DNA of 62,619 nt. Origin: a virus. Each line of letters opens with the position of its first letter. Positions within the stretch are counted from its first letter, which is position 1. The DNA is taken from IMG/VR virus record IMGVR_UViG_3300042565_002416, positions 1-62,619 of that record; one strand, written 5' to 3'. Below the pieces are notes generated by a model. The model ran no database searches. It was not told where the DNA came from and worked only from the letters and a program-made list of their open reading frames with translations. Both the position numbers and the translations under genes were made by a program. Positions 1 through 9,734 of the stretch are shown one piece after another.

Positions 1-3000
1 TTATTACAACACCAAATGGTATTTTATGGAGGGATTTGGATAACATTATAACCGGTAGTACAATAATCAATAATAATTATAGTCAATTCACAGCATTTAC
101 TCAGTCATTTAATGCTTATTCAGCCTACACATTAAATAATATTAATAATAACTATAGTCAATTCACAGCATTTACAGATAGCGTAAGTTCATTTACAGCT
201 AATACACTACCATTAAGTTATTTTAAACAGAGTGGAAACACATTCGGAACGACAGCTATATTAGGTACAAATGATGATCAGGGTTTAAGTTTAATAACTT
301 CAGGAACTTCAAGGTTATTTGTAACAAATATAGGTAATGTAGGTATAGGGACGACTAATCCAAATTATACATTACACGTTTTAGGTGCAGCAGGCGGTAC
401 AGTGGCGTTTGAAGGAGATTCTTCACAAACAACATTACTTTTAAAACAAGGTGCTAATCTTAATTATATTGTTGGTATTACTAATAATATTTCTTTTAGA
501 CCTAATGGAACTGAAGCATTATATCTTAGAGGATCAAATAGTAATGTAGGTATAAGTACGTCATCACCATCAGCTCGTTTACATGTTAGAGGTGCAGGGG
601 CTACTTCATCTACAACAGGTTTTAGAGTTGAAGATAGTAATTCTTTATCTTCTTTAGTGGTTAGAGACGATAGAAGAATAGGTGTAGGTATTGATAATCC
701 AAACGCTCAATTCCATATTAGCGGACTAACAACAACGGATAACTTATTATTGGTTAATACTAGTGGTGGTACAACTGGATTAGTAGTTAATAATATTGGT
801 AGAGTGGGTATTGGTACTACTTCCCCTGTGGAAAATTTTGACGTGAGAGGTAGAATGATAGTTGCCGGTTCAACCCCTGTAAACCCTGTAAATCCAGCAT
901 TCGGAGGTATTTTAGAAGTATATAATAACGGTTCAAATGCTCAGTTAACCATACATGAAGATGCTGGTAGTGCTCAAGCTAGATTAGCATTCCGTTCAGG
1001 TGGTAATGACACCACATTTAGAATGACAGATGGTAATGGTATAGGATTGTCAATTGACGTGGAATCAATGAATGACGCATTAACAATTCGTACTGATGGA
1101 CTTATAGGTATAGGAACAACAACACCAACACAAAGATTAGATATTAATGGTGATGTTAGAATTAGAGGCGATATATTTGATAGCTCAAATAGTACAGGTT
1201 TTACAAATCAAGTTCTTATTACAACACCAAATGGTATTTTATGGAGGGATTTGGATAACATTATAACCGGTAGTACAATAATCAATAATAATTATAGTCA
1301 ATTCACAGCATTTACTCAGTCATTTAATGCTTATTCAGCCTATACATTAAATAATATTAATGAAAATTATAGCCAATTCACAGGATTTACTCAATCATTT
1401 GGTGTATATAGTGCTAATACTCTTAATTTAATTGACACAAAATATGATAAATCTGGTGGAACTATTAGTGGTAATGTTACAATAATTGGTAACTTAACTG
1501 TTAATGGAACTGCAACAACGGTTAACACCGTTAATTTATTAGTATATGATCCAATTATAGGATTAGCTTTAAGTCAATCTGGAAGTACTAATCCGACATT
1601 AGATTCTGGTTTTATAATTGATAGAGGTTTAAGTGGAAATACTGGATTTGTTTGGATTGAAAATAATAAGCAGTTTGAATTGGGTTATACTAATAACAGT
1701 TATAACGATACAAATGTAACAATAAATCGGTACGGTGATTTAAAGGTAGGTGGTTTAAAGACAAATTATTTAACGGATAGTAGTAATTTAACTGGAACTA
1801 CAAATCAGGTATTAATATCATACCCTGAAGGGGTAAAATGGAATAATATTGATTACATAGTTACTGCTGTAACAAGTAATAAGGTAATTGAGTTAGGTTC
1901 AGGTGTATTATCGGCGGTAAGAATATGTGCTAATAACGTATCATCTGGTAATTATTCGGGTGTATTAAGTGGAACAGGAAATACTTCAACAGGTTGTTTT
2001 TCAGCGATATTAGGTGGTAGACAAAACATAGCTTCAGGAGTTAATTCAAGTGTTTCTGGTGGTTTTTTCAATACAGCTTCAGGTAATTATTCAACAATAG
2101 TTGGTGGTAGGGAAAATAAATCAACATCATCTTGTTCGTTTATAGGTGGAGGTAGATTAAACTTATCGTCAGCACAATTTTCAACAGTATCAGGTGGGTA
2201 TAAAAACACATCATCAGGTCAATATTCATTTATTGGTGGTGGTAAACAAAATACAGCATCCGGATCTATATCATCAATAAGTAGTGGATTTAAGAATACT
2301 ACATCAGGTATTTATTCAACTATAAGTAATGGTTATTTAAATGTTGCAATATCTAATTATACTTTTATTGGTGGTGGTTTAGGTAATACGATTACATTAA
2401 ATGCAACATATTCATCTATTGGTGGTGGTTTAGCTAATACGGTAAGTTGTTCAAGTTCATTCATTGGTGGTGGATGTTTTAATACGGCATCAAATTCTCG
2501 TTCAGCTATTCTTGGTGGTGAAGATAATAGAGCTTCAGGTGTATTATCAGGTATAGTATCAGGATCAGGTAATACGGCATCAGGTATTTTTTCATTCATA
2601 GGTGGAGGTTGTGGTAATACATCCTCTGGAATTGAAACATTTATAGGTGGTGGTGAGTTTAATACCGCTTCTGGAACATGTTCATTCGTAGGTGGTGGTC
2701 AACTTAATATATCTTCAGGTCAGAGATCTTTTGTAGGTGGTGGTCAAGAAAATACAGCATCTTGTTATATTTCAACAGTTGCTGGTGGTAGAAGTAATAA
2801 ATCATTATCCCTTTACTCATTTATTGGTGGTGGTTATATTAACATCGCAAATGCTTGTTATACAACAATCGCAGGTGGTTTTAATAGTATAGCGAATGAT
2901 TGTTATGGGACAATAGGTGGTGGTTGTGCAAATACAGCGTCAGGTTCATACTCTTTTGTTGGTGGTGGTAGATTAAATGTGGCTTCATCAGGTTCAACCG

Positions 3001-6000
3001 TTTCTGGTGGTATTTGTAATACAGCATCTGGTCGTTATTCAACTTTAGCAGGTGGGTGTAGAAATACATCTGTGGGCGTAAATAATGTGATTGGTGGTGG
3101 ATTTTTAAACTTTACTTGTGAAAACTGTTCTGTAATTGCTGGTGGTCAATCAAATATGTCTATTGCTAGATATACTTCTGTTGGTGGTGGTTTTGGAAAT
3201 ACGTCATCTGGATATGCGGGTATAGTTGGTGGTGGTTTTTTAAATACCGTAACTGGAGTATATTCAACGATATCCGGAGGTTATGGAAATATAGCATCAG
3301 GTTGGTGGTCATCTATTGGTGGTGGTTGTAGAAATACATCCGCTTGTTTTTCATTTGTAGGTGGTGGTATGTGTAATACAACCGGTGGGAATTGTTCATT
3401 TGTGGGTGGTGGTTTTAGGAATGTAGCTTCAGGATGTTTTTCAAGTATTGTATCTGGATCCGGAAATACGGCATCGGGTATTTTTTCATTCATAGGTGGT
3501 GGTTGTGCAAATACAAACTCAGGGGTTTATTCAGTTATTAGTGGTGGTAGATGTAACACAACGACAGGCTCTTTATCAAGCATAGGTGGTGGATGTTGTC
3601 ACACTAATTCAGCTAATTATTCAACTATTGTTGGTGGATTTAGGAATGTTCATATTTCCGGTGGTGATTTAAGTATAATTGGTGGTGGTGGTACAAACAC
3701 AAACTCAGGGGCTTATTCAGTTATTGGTGGTGGTAGAAATAATACATCATTTCATAGTTACTCAGTAATTGCTGGTGGTTGGGCTAATATTGTTTCAGGT
3801 AATTTTAGTTTTGTTGGTAGTGGTTATCTTAATACAGCATTAACAGGTTCAACCGTTGCTGGTGGTATTGCTAATAGAGCGTTAGGTAGTTGTTCATTTA
3901 TTGGTGGTGGTTGTCATAATACATCTTCAGGTGATTTTTCAAACATAACTGGTGGTTTTTGTAATACTATAACAAATCAAGAATCATTTATTGGTGGTGG
4001 TAGATTAAATGTGGCTTCATCGGGGGTTTATTCAGTTATTGGTGGTGGTTGTGGAAACACATCATCTAATAATAGTAGTTTTGTTGGTGGTGGAGCTGGT
4101 AATACAGCATCGGGTTATCGTTCAGCTGTGGTTGGTGGTAATATTAATTTAAGTTTAGGTGATTATTCATTTGTAGGTGGTGGTTTTAGGAATAGTTCTC
4201 TTGGTAGTTATTCAACGGTGTCTGGTGGTTATAGAAATACATCTTGTAATGGAGCAACAGTAAGTGGTGGTTTATTTAATATAGGTCGTTGTAATTATTC
4301 ATTCTTAGGTGCTGGTTCATTTAATACCACATTAGGAAATCAATCATTCATTGGTGCTGGTTGTAATAATACCGTATCCAATGGTTGTTCAGGTATCGTA
4401 TCTGGATCTGGAAATACGGCATCAGGTATTTTTTCATTCATAGGTGGTGGTTGTGCTAATACATCGTCTAGTAATTATACATCGATATCATCAGGTAATT
4501 TAAATACTATTACATCATCAGGGTCGGTTTCATTTATTGGTGCTGGATGTAGGAATATAATCACATCACCTAACTCAGTAATTGTTGGTGGTAGATTGAA
4601 TTTGGTTTCAGGATGTACATCATCTATTGGTGGTGGATGGGGTAACACTATAATTAACGCTTTCTCAAATATAGGTGGAGGTTGGTTTAACACATCATCT
4701 GGAAATTATTCAACAATATCTGGTGGTTATATTAATAGAACAACCGGAGCCGGTTCAGCTATTAGTGGTGGTTATTTTAATACAGCTTCAGGTAATTGTT
4801 CATTTATTGGTGGGGGTGAATTAAATGTATCATCTAATAATCGTTCAGCGGTGGCTGGTGGTTGTGGTAACATAGCATCCTCACCTTGTTCATCTATAAT
4901 AGGTGGTGCTGGTAATAGAGCTTCCGATGTTTTTTCAGTTATAGGTGGTGGTACATCTAATACGGCTTCAGGGTATAGCGCATTTGTAGGTGGAGGTGGC
5001 AGAAATACAGCTTCAGGTAATGCATCAACTATTTCCGGTGGAGCTGGTAATACAGCGTCAGGAGATTGCTCATTTGTTGGTGGTGGAAATAGAAATAGGG
5101 TTTCAAATATATTATCAGGTATTATATCAGGTTCAGGAAATACTGTATCAGGAGCACATTCACTAATTGGTAGTGGTTGTGGTAACACGGCATCAGGATA
5201 TTTTTCATTTATAGGTGGTGGTTTATTTAACACTACTACCACTCTACAAAGTTTTATAGGTGGAGGTCAATTAAATGTTAACACATCATTTCAAGGGTTT
5301 ATTGGTGGAGGTCTTCAAAATACCATTTCATCTTATAGAAACGTAATTGTTGGTGGTGTTGGTAATACCAATTCCGGATATAGATCATCAATAGTAGGTG
5401 GAAGCTCTAATAACTTATCAGGCGCCCATTCTTTTATTGGATCAGGACAACAAAATACAATTAATGGAAATCATTCAACAATTGCTGGTGGGTTTAGAAA
5501 TACCACCAATGGGGATTGTTCGTTTATCGGTGGTGGTTTATTTAATACAGCTTTAACAGGTTCAACAGTATCTGGTGGTTTGTGTAATTCATCAATCGGT
5601 AATTGTTCAACAATTGGTGGTGGTTTTTTAAATACGGCTTCAGGTAGTCAATCATTTATTGGTGGTGGTAGAGGTAATAAGGCGTTATCCCCTAATTCAA
5701 CAATCGGTGGTGGATGGTTAAATACGAACTCAGGTTATTATTCAACAATCGGTGGTGGTTATTTTAATACGATATTAAATCTTCGTAATTATTCTACAAT
5801 ATCAGGTGGTTACTGTAACAGGATTGATTCTGGATGTTCATTTATTGGTGGTGGTTTTAATAATAGAGTTACTAACATAATTTCAGGTATCGTATCTGGT
5901 TCAGGAAATACAGCTTCAGGATGTTTCTCAATCGTAGGTGGGGGATGTGGGAATACCGCATCTGGTGTCGAATCCGGCGTTCTTGGTGGTGATTTTAATG

Positions 6001-8069
6001 TGGCGTCAGGTAGTTGTTCATTTATCGGTGGTGGAACTGGTAATATAACCATAGGTTGTTTATCAATTGTAGTTGGTGGTCTTAGTAACGTATCTTGTGT
6101 TGAAAGATCAGTAGTTTTAGGTGGTATAAATAATACAGCATCTTGTTTTGGTTCAACGGTTATAAATGGATTTTTAAATATAGCTTCTGGTGGTTATTCA
6201 TTTATCGGTGGTGGTTGTGCAAATACATCTTCAGGTTATAGCTCATTTGTAGGAACAGGTTGTCTTAATAAGTCAACAAATTGTTATTCAACGATTGCTG
6301 GTGGTAAACAAAATACAGCTTCTGGAGATTTTTCTACTGTTGGGGGTGGTTGTGGAAATATATCATTAACAGGGTCAACAATATCCGGTGGTTTAAATAA
6401 TTTAGCGTCAGGTAATTGTTCATTTGTAGGTGGTGGAGCTAGTAATACAGCTTCAGGTATCTTTTCAACAATTACCAGTGGTAAATTAAATACTGTATCA
6501 ACATATGGTAGTGGTATTGTTAGTGGTTTTTGTAATATTATATCATCTGGAGGTTACTCATTTATTGGTGGTGGTTACACCAATAGAGCATTAGGTTCTT
6601 CATCATTCATAGGTGGTGGTTATTTAAACACATCATCTGGAAGTTATTCTACGACATCTGGTGGATATAATAATAGATCAACAGGTTATATATCAGTTAT
6701 TGGTGGTGGTCAACTTAATATATCTTCAGGTAATACATCATCTTTATTCGGTGGTTTTTGTAACGTTGCCGGTGGTGGTTGTTCATTTGTTGGAGGTGGG
6801 TGTAATAACATATCAATAAACAATTATTCAACTATTGTAGGTGGTAGAAGTAATACAGCATCAGGTAATTGTTCATTCATAGGTGGTGGTTTAGGTAATA
6901 CAGCCTCAGGATGTTATACATCTATTGGTAGTGGTTGTGGTAATGTCGCTGGATTTACCGCAGATGTTGTTAGTGGTGGATTTTTAAATACAGCCAATGG
7001 AGCTTTTTCAAGTGTACTTGGTGGTTCTCGCAATACATCATCAGGTAAATACAGTTCAATATCAGGTGGTTTTAGTAATACATCATCTGGGTTATATTCA
7101 TTTATTGGTGGGGGTAGAAATAATAGAACACTGAGTAATTGTTCAACAATTGGTGGTGGTTGCTGTAATACAACATCAGGATTATCTTCATTTATAGGTG
7201 GTGGTATATGTAATATAGCATCTGGAGTTAATTCAGTTATAGCTGGTGGTTTATCTAATACATCATCTACCGGTTCAACTGTAGGTGGTGGTGTGAGTAA
7301 TACAGTATCAGCTTGTTATTCAGGTATATTAGGTGGTTTTAATAATAGGGTTACAACAAATAACACATTTGTATTAGGATCTAACTTAACAGGTAATACT
7401 CTTAATACAACATTTGTTGAAGCATTAAATATTAATTCAAGGTTTAACACACCGGCATTATTTGTTCAAACAACAGGTTCAACAGCGGCAGTTGTTACAT
7501 TACCAAATGGAAATACTGGTTTTGGAACAGCAAATCCACAATTTAGAGTTGATGTATCAGGAACAACTAATGTAATGAGAATTATTGGTTCTGGTTCAGG
7601 ATCAACACAACCAATTTTCACAATTCAAGGTTCTCAAGGGGAGTTATTCTCTGTTACGGACAATTTAACGGGGTCTTTATTTAGTGTAAATGATATATCA
7701 GGATTACCGATACTTGAAGTATTTTCAAATAATCAAATATTAATGGGTGATTATCAAGCACCGGCATTATTTACAACTAAAAAAGTAAGTGTAAATACTG
7801 GTTCAACGGCTATTTATAATTTCTCACCAACAAGTTTTGATGGAGCATTTGTGGAATATACATTAAGAAATTCGTTTAATGCTAGATCAGGACAGATGAT
7901 GGCCGTATGGAGTGGTTCAACAATAAGATATACTGAAACAACATCGGTTGATATTGGTGACACATCAAGTGCTTATATGTATTTTATGATGTCAGGAACA
8001 ACTCCAATATTAATGACATCAGCAACAACAACTGGTTGGAACATAAAATCAATTATAAGATCAATATAG
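1..8069 (+). CDS. Giant repeat-built tail fibre/adhesin, 5' end outside the window
   Basis: The frame is open from the first bases. The TTG at 36 is not a start: the internal copy of this segment (1216 onward) reads through the same codon as Leu. The visible 2688 residues contain several GIGTTxP-type fibre modules (nt 330-1140), a linker module with GNLTVNGTATT (about nt 1490), about 120 tandem 15-residue GGxxNTASGxxSxIG repeats (nt 1941-7350), a cap with NNTFVLGSN, and a C-terminal region with FSVNDISGLP. The repeats resemble trimeric beta-solenoid heads of the YadA/Hia type, so a long trimeric fibre is inferred. There is no S74 chaperone at the C-terminus. It ends with TAG, 4 nt before the LamG gene at 8074. 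The fibre role is well supported; the receptor is unknown. Confidence 0.85.
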   Translation, partial: ITTPNGILWRDLDNIITGSTIINNNYSQFTAFTQSFNAYSAYTLNNINNNYSQFTAFTDSVSSFTANTLPLSYFKQSGNTFGTTAILGTNDDQGLSLITSGTSRLFVTNIGNVGIGTTNPNYTLHVLGAAGGTVAFEGDSSQTTLLLKQGANLNYIVGITNNISFRPNGTEALYLRGSNSNVGISTSSPSARLHVRGAGATSSTTGFRVEDSNSLSSLVVRDDRRIGVGIDNPNAQFHISGLTTTDNLLLVNTSGGTTGLVVNNIGRVGIGTTSPVENFDVRGRMIVAGSTPVNPVNPAFGGILEVYNNGSNAQLTIHEDAGSAQARLAFRSGGNDTTFRMTDGNGIGLSIDVESMNDALTIRTDGLIGIGTTTPTQRLDINGDVRIRGDIFDSSNSTGFTNQVLITTPNGILWRDLDNIITGSTIINNNYSQFTAFTQSFNAYSAYTLNNINENYSQFTGFTQSFGVYSANTLNLIDTKYDKSGGTISGNVTIIGNLTVNGTATTVNTVNLLVYDPIIGLALSQSGSTNPTLDSGFIIDRGLSGNTGFVWIENNKQFELGYTNNSYNDTNVTINRYGDLKVGGLKTNYLTDSSNLTGTTNQVLISYPEGVKWNNIDYIVTAVTSNKVIELGSGVLSAVRICANNVSSGNYSGVLSGTGNTSTGCFSAILGGRQNIASGVNSSVSGGFFNTASGNYSTIVGGRENKSTSSCSFIGGGRLNLSSAQFSTVSGGYKNTSSGQYSFIGGGKQNTASGSISSISSGFKNTTSGIYSTISNGYLNVAISNYTFIGGGLGNTITLNATYSSIGGGLANTVSCSSSFIGGGCFNTASNSRSAILGGEDNRASGVLSGIVSGSGNTASGIFSFIGGGCGNTSSGIETFIGGGEFNTASGTCSFVGGGQLNISSGQRSFVGGGQENTASCYISTVAGGRSNKSLSLYSFIGGGYINIANACYTTIAGGFNSIANDCYGTIGGGCANTASGSYSFVGGGRLNVASSGSTVSGGICNTASGRYSTLAGGCRNTSVGVNNVIGGGFLNFTCENCSVIAGGQSNMSIARYTSVGGGFGNTSSGYAGIVGGGFLNTVTGVYSTISGGYGNIASGWWSSIGGGCRNTSACFSFVGGGMCNTTGGNCSFVGGGFRNVASGCFSSIVSGSGNTASGIFSFIGGGCANTNSGVYSVISGGRCNTTTGSLSSIGGGCCHTNSANYSTIVGGFRNVHISGGDLSIIGGGGTNTNSGAYSVIGGGRNNTSFHSYSVIAGGWANIVSGNFSFVGSGYLNTALTGSTVAGGIANRALGSCSFIGGGCHNTSSGDFSNITGGFCNTITNQESFIGGGRLNVASSGVYSVIGGGCGNTSSNNSSFVGGGAGNTASGYRSAVVGGNINLSLGDYSFVGGGFRNSSLGSYSTVSGGYRNTSCNGATVSGGLFNIGRCNYSFLGAGSFNTTLGNQSFIGAGCNNTVSNGCSGIVSGSGNTASGIFSFIGGGCANTSSSNYTSISSGNLNTITSSGSVSFIGAGCRNIITSPNSVIVGGRLNLVSGCTSSIGGGWGNTIINAFSNIGGGWFNTSSGNYSTISGGYINRTTGAGSAISGGYFNTASGNCSFIGGGELNVSSNNRSAVAGGCGNIASSPCSSIIGGAGNRASDVFSVIGGGTSNTASGYSAFVGGGGRNTASGNASTISGGAGNTASGDCSFVGGGNRNRVSNILSGIISGSGNTVSGAHSLIGSGCGNTASGYFSFIGGGLFNTTTTLQSFIGGGQLNVNTSFQGFIGGGLQNTISSYRNVIVGGVGNTNSGYRSSIVGGSSNNLSGAHSFIGSGQQNTINGNHSTIAGGFRNTTNGDCSFIGGGLFNTALTGSTVSGGLCNSSIGNCSTIGGGFLNTASGSQSFIGGGRGNKALSPNSTIGGGWLNTNSGYYSTIGGGYFNTILNLRNYSTISGGYCNRIDSGCSFIGGGFNNRVTNIISGIVSGSGNTASGCFSIVGGGCGNTASGVESGVLGGDFNVASGSCSFIGGGTGNITIGCLSIVVGGLSNVSCVERSVVLGGINNTASCFGSTVINGFLNIASGGYSFIGGGCANTSSGYSSFVGTGCLNKSTNCYSTIAGGKQNTASGDFSTVGGGCGNISLTGSTISGGLNNLASGNCSFVGGGASNTASGIFSTITSGKLNTVSTYGSGIVSGFCNIISSGGYSFIGGGYTNRALGSSSFIGGGYLNTSSGSYSTTSGGYNNRSTGYISVIGGGQLNISSGNTSSLFGGFCNVAGGGCSFVGGGCNNISINNYSTIVGGRSNTASGNCSFIGGGLGNTASGCYTSIGSGCGNVAGFTADVVSGGFLNTANGAFSSVLGGSRNTSSGKYSSISGGFSNTSSGLYSFIGGGRNNRTLSNCSTIGGGCCNTTSGLSSFIGGGICNIASGVNSVIAGGLSNTSSTGSTVGGGVSNTVSACYSGILGGFNNRVTTNNTFVLGSNLTGNTLNTTFVEALNINSRFNTPALFVQTTGSTAAVVTLPNGNTGFGTANPQFRVDVSGTTNVMRIIGSGSGSTQPIFTIQGSQGELFSVTDNLTGSLFSVNDISGLPILEVFSNNQILMGDYQAPALFTTKKVSVNTGSTAIYNFSPTSFDGAFVEYTLRNSFNARSGQMMAVWSGSTIRYTETTSVDIGDTSSAYMYFMMSGTTPILMTSATTTGWNIKSIIRSI
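1216..1361 (+). repeat. Near-exact direct repeat of the window's first 146 nt
   Basis: Bases 1216-1342 match bases 1-127 exactly at an offset of 1215 nt (405 codons). Identity continues after one mismatch (128 versus 1343) to about 146/1361. The repeat stays in frame inside the fibre gene and encodes the ITTPNGILW linker module. It marks a duplicated fibre cassette and is also a place where short-read assembly could collapse or join wrongly. Confidence 0.95.
1941..7350 (+). repeat. About 120 coding tandem repeats of roughly 45 bp
   Basis: Each unit encodes G-G-x-x-N-T-A-S-G-x-x-S-x-I-x. Occasional 14-residue units carry TGSTVSGG and a few units are longer. Cysteine recurs at unit position 3 (GGC) and at 10 or 11 (SGCFS, GNCSF). 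A variant phrase SGSGNTASG recurs near 2551, 3444, 4391, 5118 and 5886. Units differ from one another, so this is an old and diverged array, not a perfect satellite. Confidence 0.95.
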
Positions 8070-8073
8070 AAAA

Positions 8074-8763
8074 ATGAGTTTTCATTATAGCCCAAAAATA
8101 GTAACAGATGGATTAGTATTATATCTAGACGCTGCTAACACTAAAAGTTATGTGAGTGGAAGTACCTCATGGAATGATATTTCTAGAGGAGGAAATAATG
8201 GTACATTAGTAAATGGTCCAACATTTAACTCAGCAAATGGTGGTAATATAGTATTTGATGGGGTGAATGACTATTATGAGACTCTAATAACACCTGATTT
8301 TAATACCATACAAACAAATAATTCATTAACAATATCCGTGTTTTTTAGGAATAATTTTAATGGTGAATTTAGAGATATTGTAGGTTTAAATAAAGTATCA
8401 GGGTTGGAACCTTTTTGTATTAGACAGGGTGCTACTAACGATGTTTTATTTTATGATACCTTTGTTGGTGGAACAAGGTATAGTCCAACAATTAAAGTTT
8501 TTCAACCTAATAATACATGGGTACATGCGTGTGCTACTTTCGGTAATAATCAAATAAACACATATTATAATGGAGTGTTAGTTTCTACAACAAATACTGC
8601 AGGCAATATAAGAAGTTTTGATAGTAATCAATTTCGTATAGGTAATTTAGGTTATAATTATTTTAAAGGTGATATATCTAATATTAATTTATATAATAGA
8701 GCACTTTCAGCTACTGAAGTACGTCAAAACTATAACGCAACTAAAACCCGATTCGGATTATAA
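8074..8763 (+). CDS. LamG/concanavalin-like lectin domain protein
   Basis: A 229-residue single-domain protein. It begins with the DGLVLYLDAANTKSY signature and ends with YNRALSATEVRQNYNATK, both typical of LamG-type (concanavalin-like) jelly-roll domains in phage and Bacteroidota surface proteins. Such domains bind carbohydrate or protein ligands. Close paralogues are at 8767, 9735 (broken) and 22057; partial relatives are at 18281 and 20667. It starts 4 nt after the giant fibre stop, so it is probably co-transcribed and translated separately. A role as a receptor-binding tip or accessory adhesin is inferred. No signal peptide is seen, as expected for a virion protein. Confidence 0.8.
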   Translation: MSFHYSPKIVTDGLVLYLDAANTKSYVSGSTSWNDISRGGNNGTLVNGPTFNSANGGNIVFDGVNDYYETLITPDFNTIQTNNSLTISVFFRNNFNGEFRDIVGLNKVSGLEPFCIRQGATNDVLFYDTFVGGTRYSPTIKVFQPNNTWVHACATFGNNQINTYYNGVLVSTTNTAGNIRSFDSNQFRIGNLGYNYFKGDISNINLYNRALSATEVRQNYNATKTRFGL

Positions 8764-8766
8764 ATT

Positions 8767-9489
8767 ATGGCAGGAAGAATAGCATATTATGGTAATATAG
8801 TAAGAGATGGTTTAGTTCTTAACTTAGATGCAGCTAAACGAGATTCATATCCTGGTAGTGGTACTGTATGGAGAGATATTGTTGGTGGAGTTATAACTGG
8901 ATCATTAATAAATGGACCTACATTTGATCCTAATAATTTTGGAAGTATTGTGTTTGATGGTGTAGATGATTATGTTGATTCTATAGGTACGGTATCATCT
9001 TTTTCTTTCATACAAAATACAGGAATATTTACTATAAATGCTTGGGTTAGACTTAATGACTTATCAGTAGCTAGATATTTTTTAGGTAATAACGATGGGA
9101 CCACGGGAGCTAAAGGATTTTGGCTAGGATATACTGGAACCTCAGGGAGATTATGGTTATCTATCACATATGGTGTTGGAGGACAATATACCCTTAACTA
9201 TATTAGAAGTAATTTTTTTACTGTTAATGATTGGATATGTGTTACGTGCGTAGGAAATGGAATCGATTGTCAATTTTATAAAAATGGCGTTAGTTTCGAC
9301 TCTCCTTCTAATTTTGACACATTTTCAACAGGAAATAGTATAAGAAATTTAAGCGTAGGAAGAATTAACAATTTTAATAGTAGCTATTGGCAAGGTAACG
9401 TAGCACAAACACAAATATACAACCGAGCACTTTCAGCACAAGAAGTATTACAAAACTATAACGCAACAAAAGGAAGATATGGACTATAA
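8767..9489 (+). CDS. LamG/concanavalin-like lectin domain protein
   Basis: A 240-residue paralogue of the gene at 8074, with the same start signature (DGLVLNLDAAKRDSY), the IVFDGVDDYV strand and the C-terminal YNRALSAQEVLQNYNATK. The middle (residues 70-200) differs strongly from its neighbours, while the framework at both ends is conserved. This fits a ligand-binding face under diversification. It starts 3 nt after the previous stop and overlaps the next start by 11 nt. Binding specificity cannot be read from the sequence. Confidence 0.8.
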   Translation: MAGRIAYYGNIVRDGLVLNLDAAKRDSYPGSGTVWRDIVGGVITGSLINGPTFDPNNFGSIVFDGVDDYVDSIGTVSSFSFIQNTGIFTINAWVRLNDLSVARYFLGNNDGTTGAKGFWLGYTGTSGRLWLSITYGVGGQYTLNYIRSNFFTVNDWICVTCVGNGIDCQFYKNGVSFDSPSNFDTFSTGNSIRNLSVGRINNFNSSYWQGNVAQTQIYNRALSAQEVLQNYNATKGRYGL

Positions 9490-9733
9490 TAACAGACATT
9501 TTATGATATTTAGTGTAACAGAGTTACCCAATATCGATTTCACTCAAGTTAATGAAACATCAATAGACACAGTACGTAAAAGTGTTAACGGAGAAAAAAC
9601 ATTTGTTAAGTGGGATGGTGATAATATGCCATCATCAGTAGAAACATTAACAACTAAAGAAGGTCCTTATACATATGAGGAAATATTAATAATATTATCT
9701 ACTGAAGAATGGACTAATCCAATAATAAAATAA
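9479..9733 (+). CDS. Small conserved phage protein, function unknown
   Basis: An 84-residue acidic protein whose start overlaps the upstream lectin stop by 11 nt, suggesting translational coupling. The middle reads KTFVKWDGDNMPSSVETL, followed by YTYEEILIILSTEEW, a compact alpha/beta pattern. I recall similar small proteins beside structural genes in marine T4-like phages, but cannot confirm this here. There is no membrane segment or signal peptide. The position between lectin genes suggests a small virion or assembly factor. Confidence 0.6.
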   Translation: MDYNNRHFMIFSVTELPNIDFTQVNETSIDTVRKSVNGEKTFVKWDGDNMPSSVETLTTKEGPYTYEEILIILSTEEWTNPIIK

Positions 9734-9734
9734 T

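Noticed and set aside
36-38. TTG at 36 as the start of the first fibre gene
   Set aside because: The same codon is read as Leu in the internal duplicate at 1251, and the frame is open upstream to the window edge.
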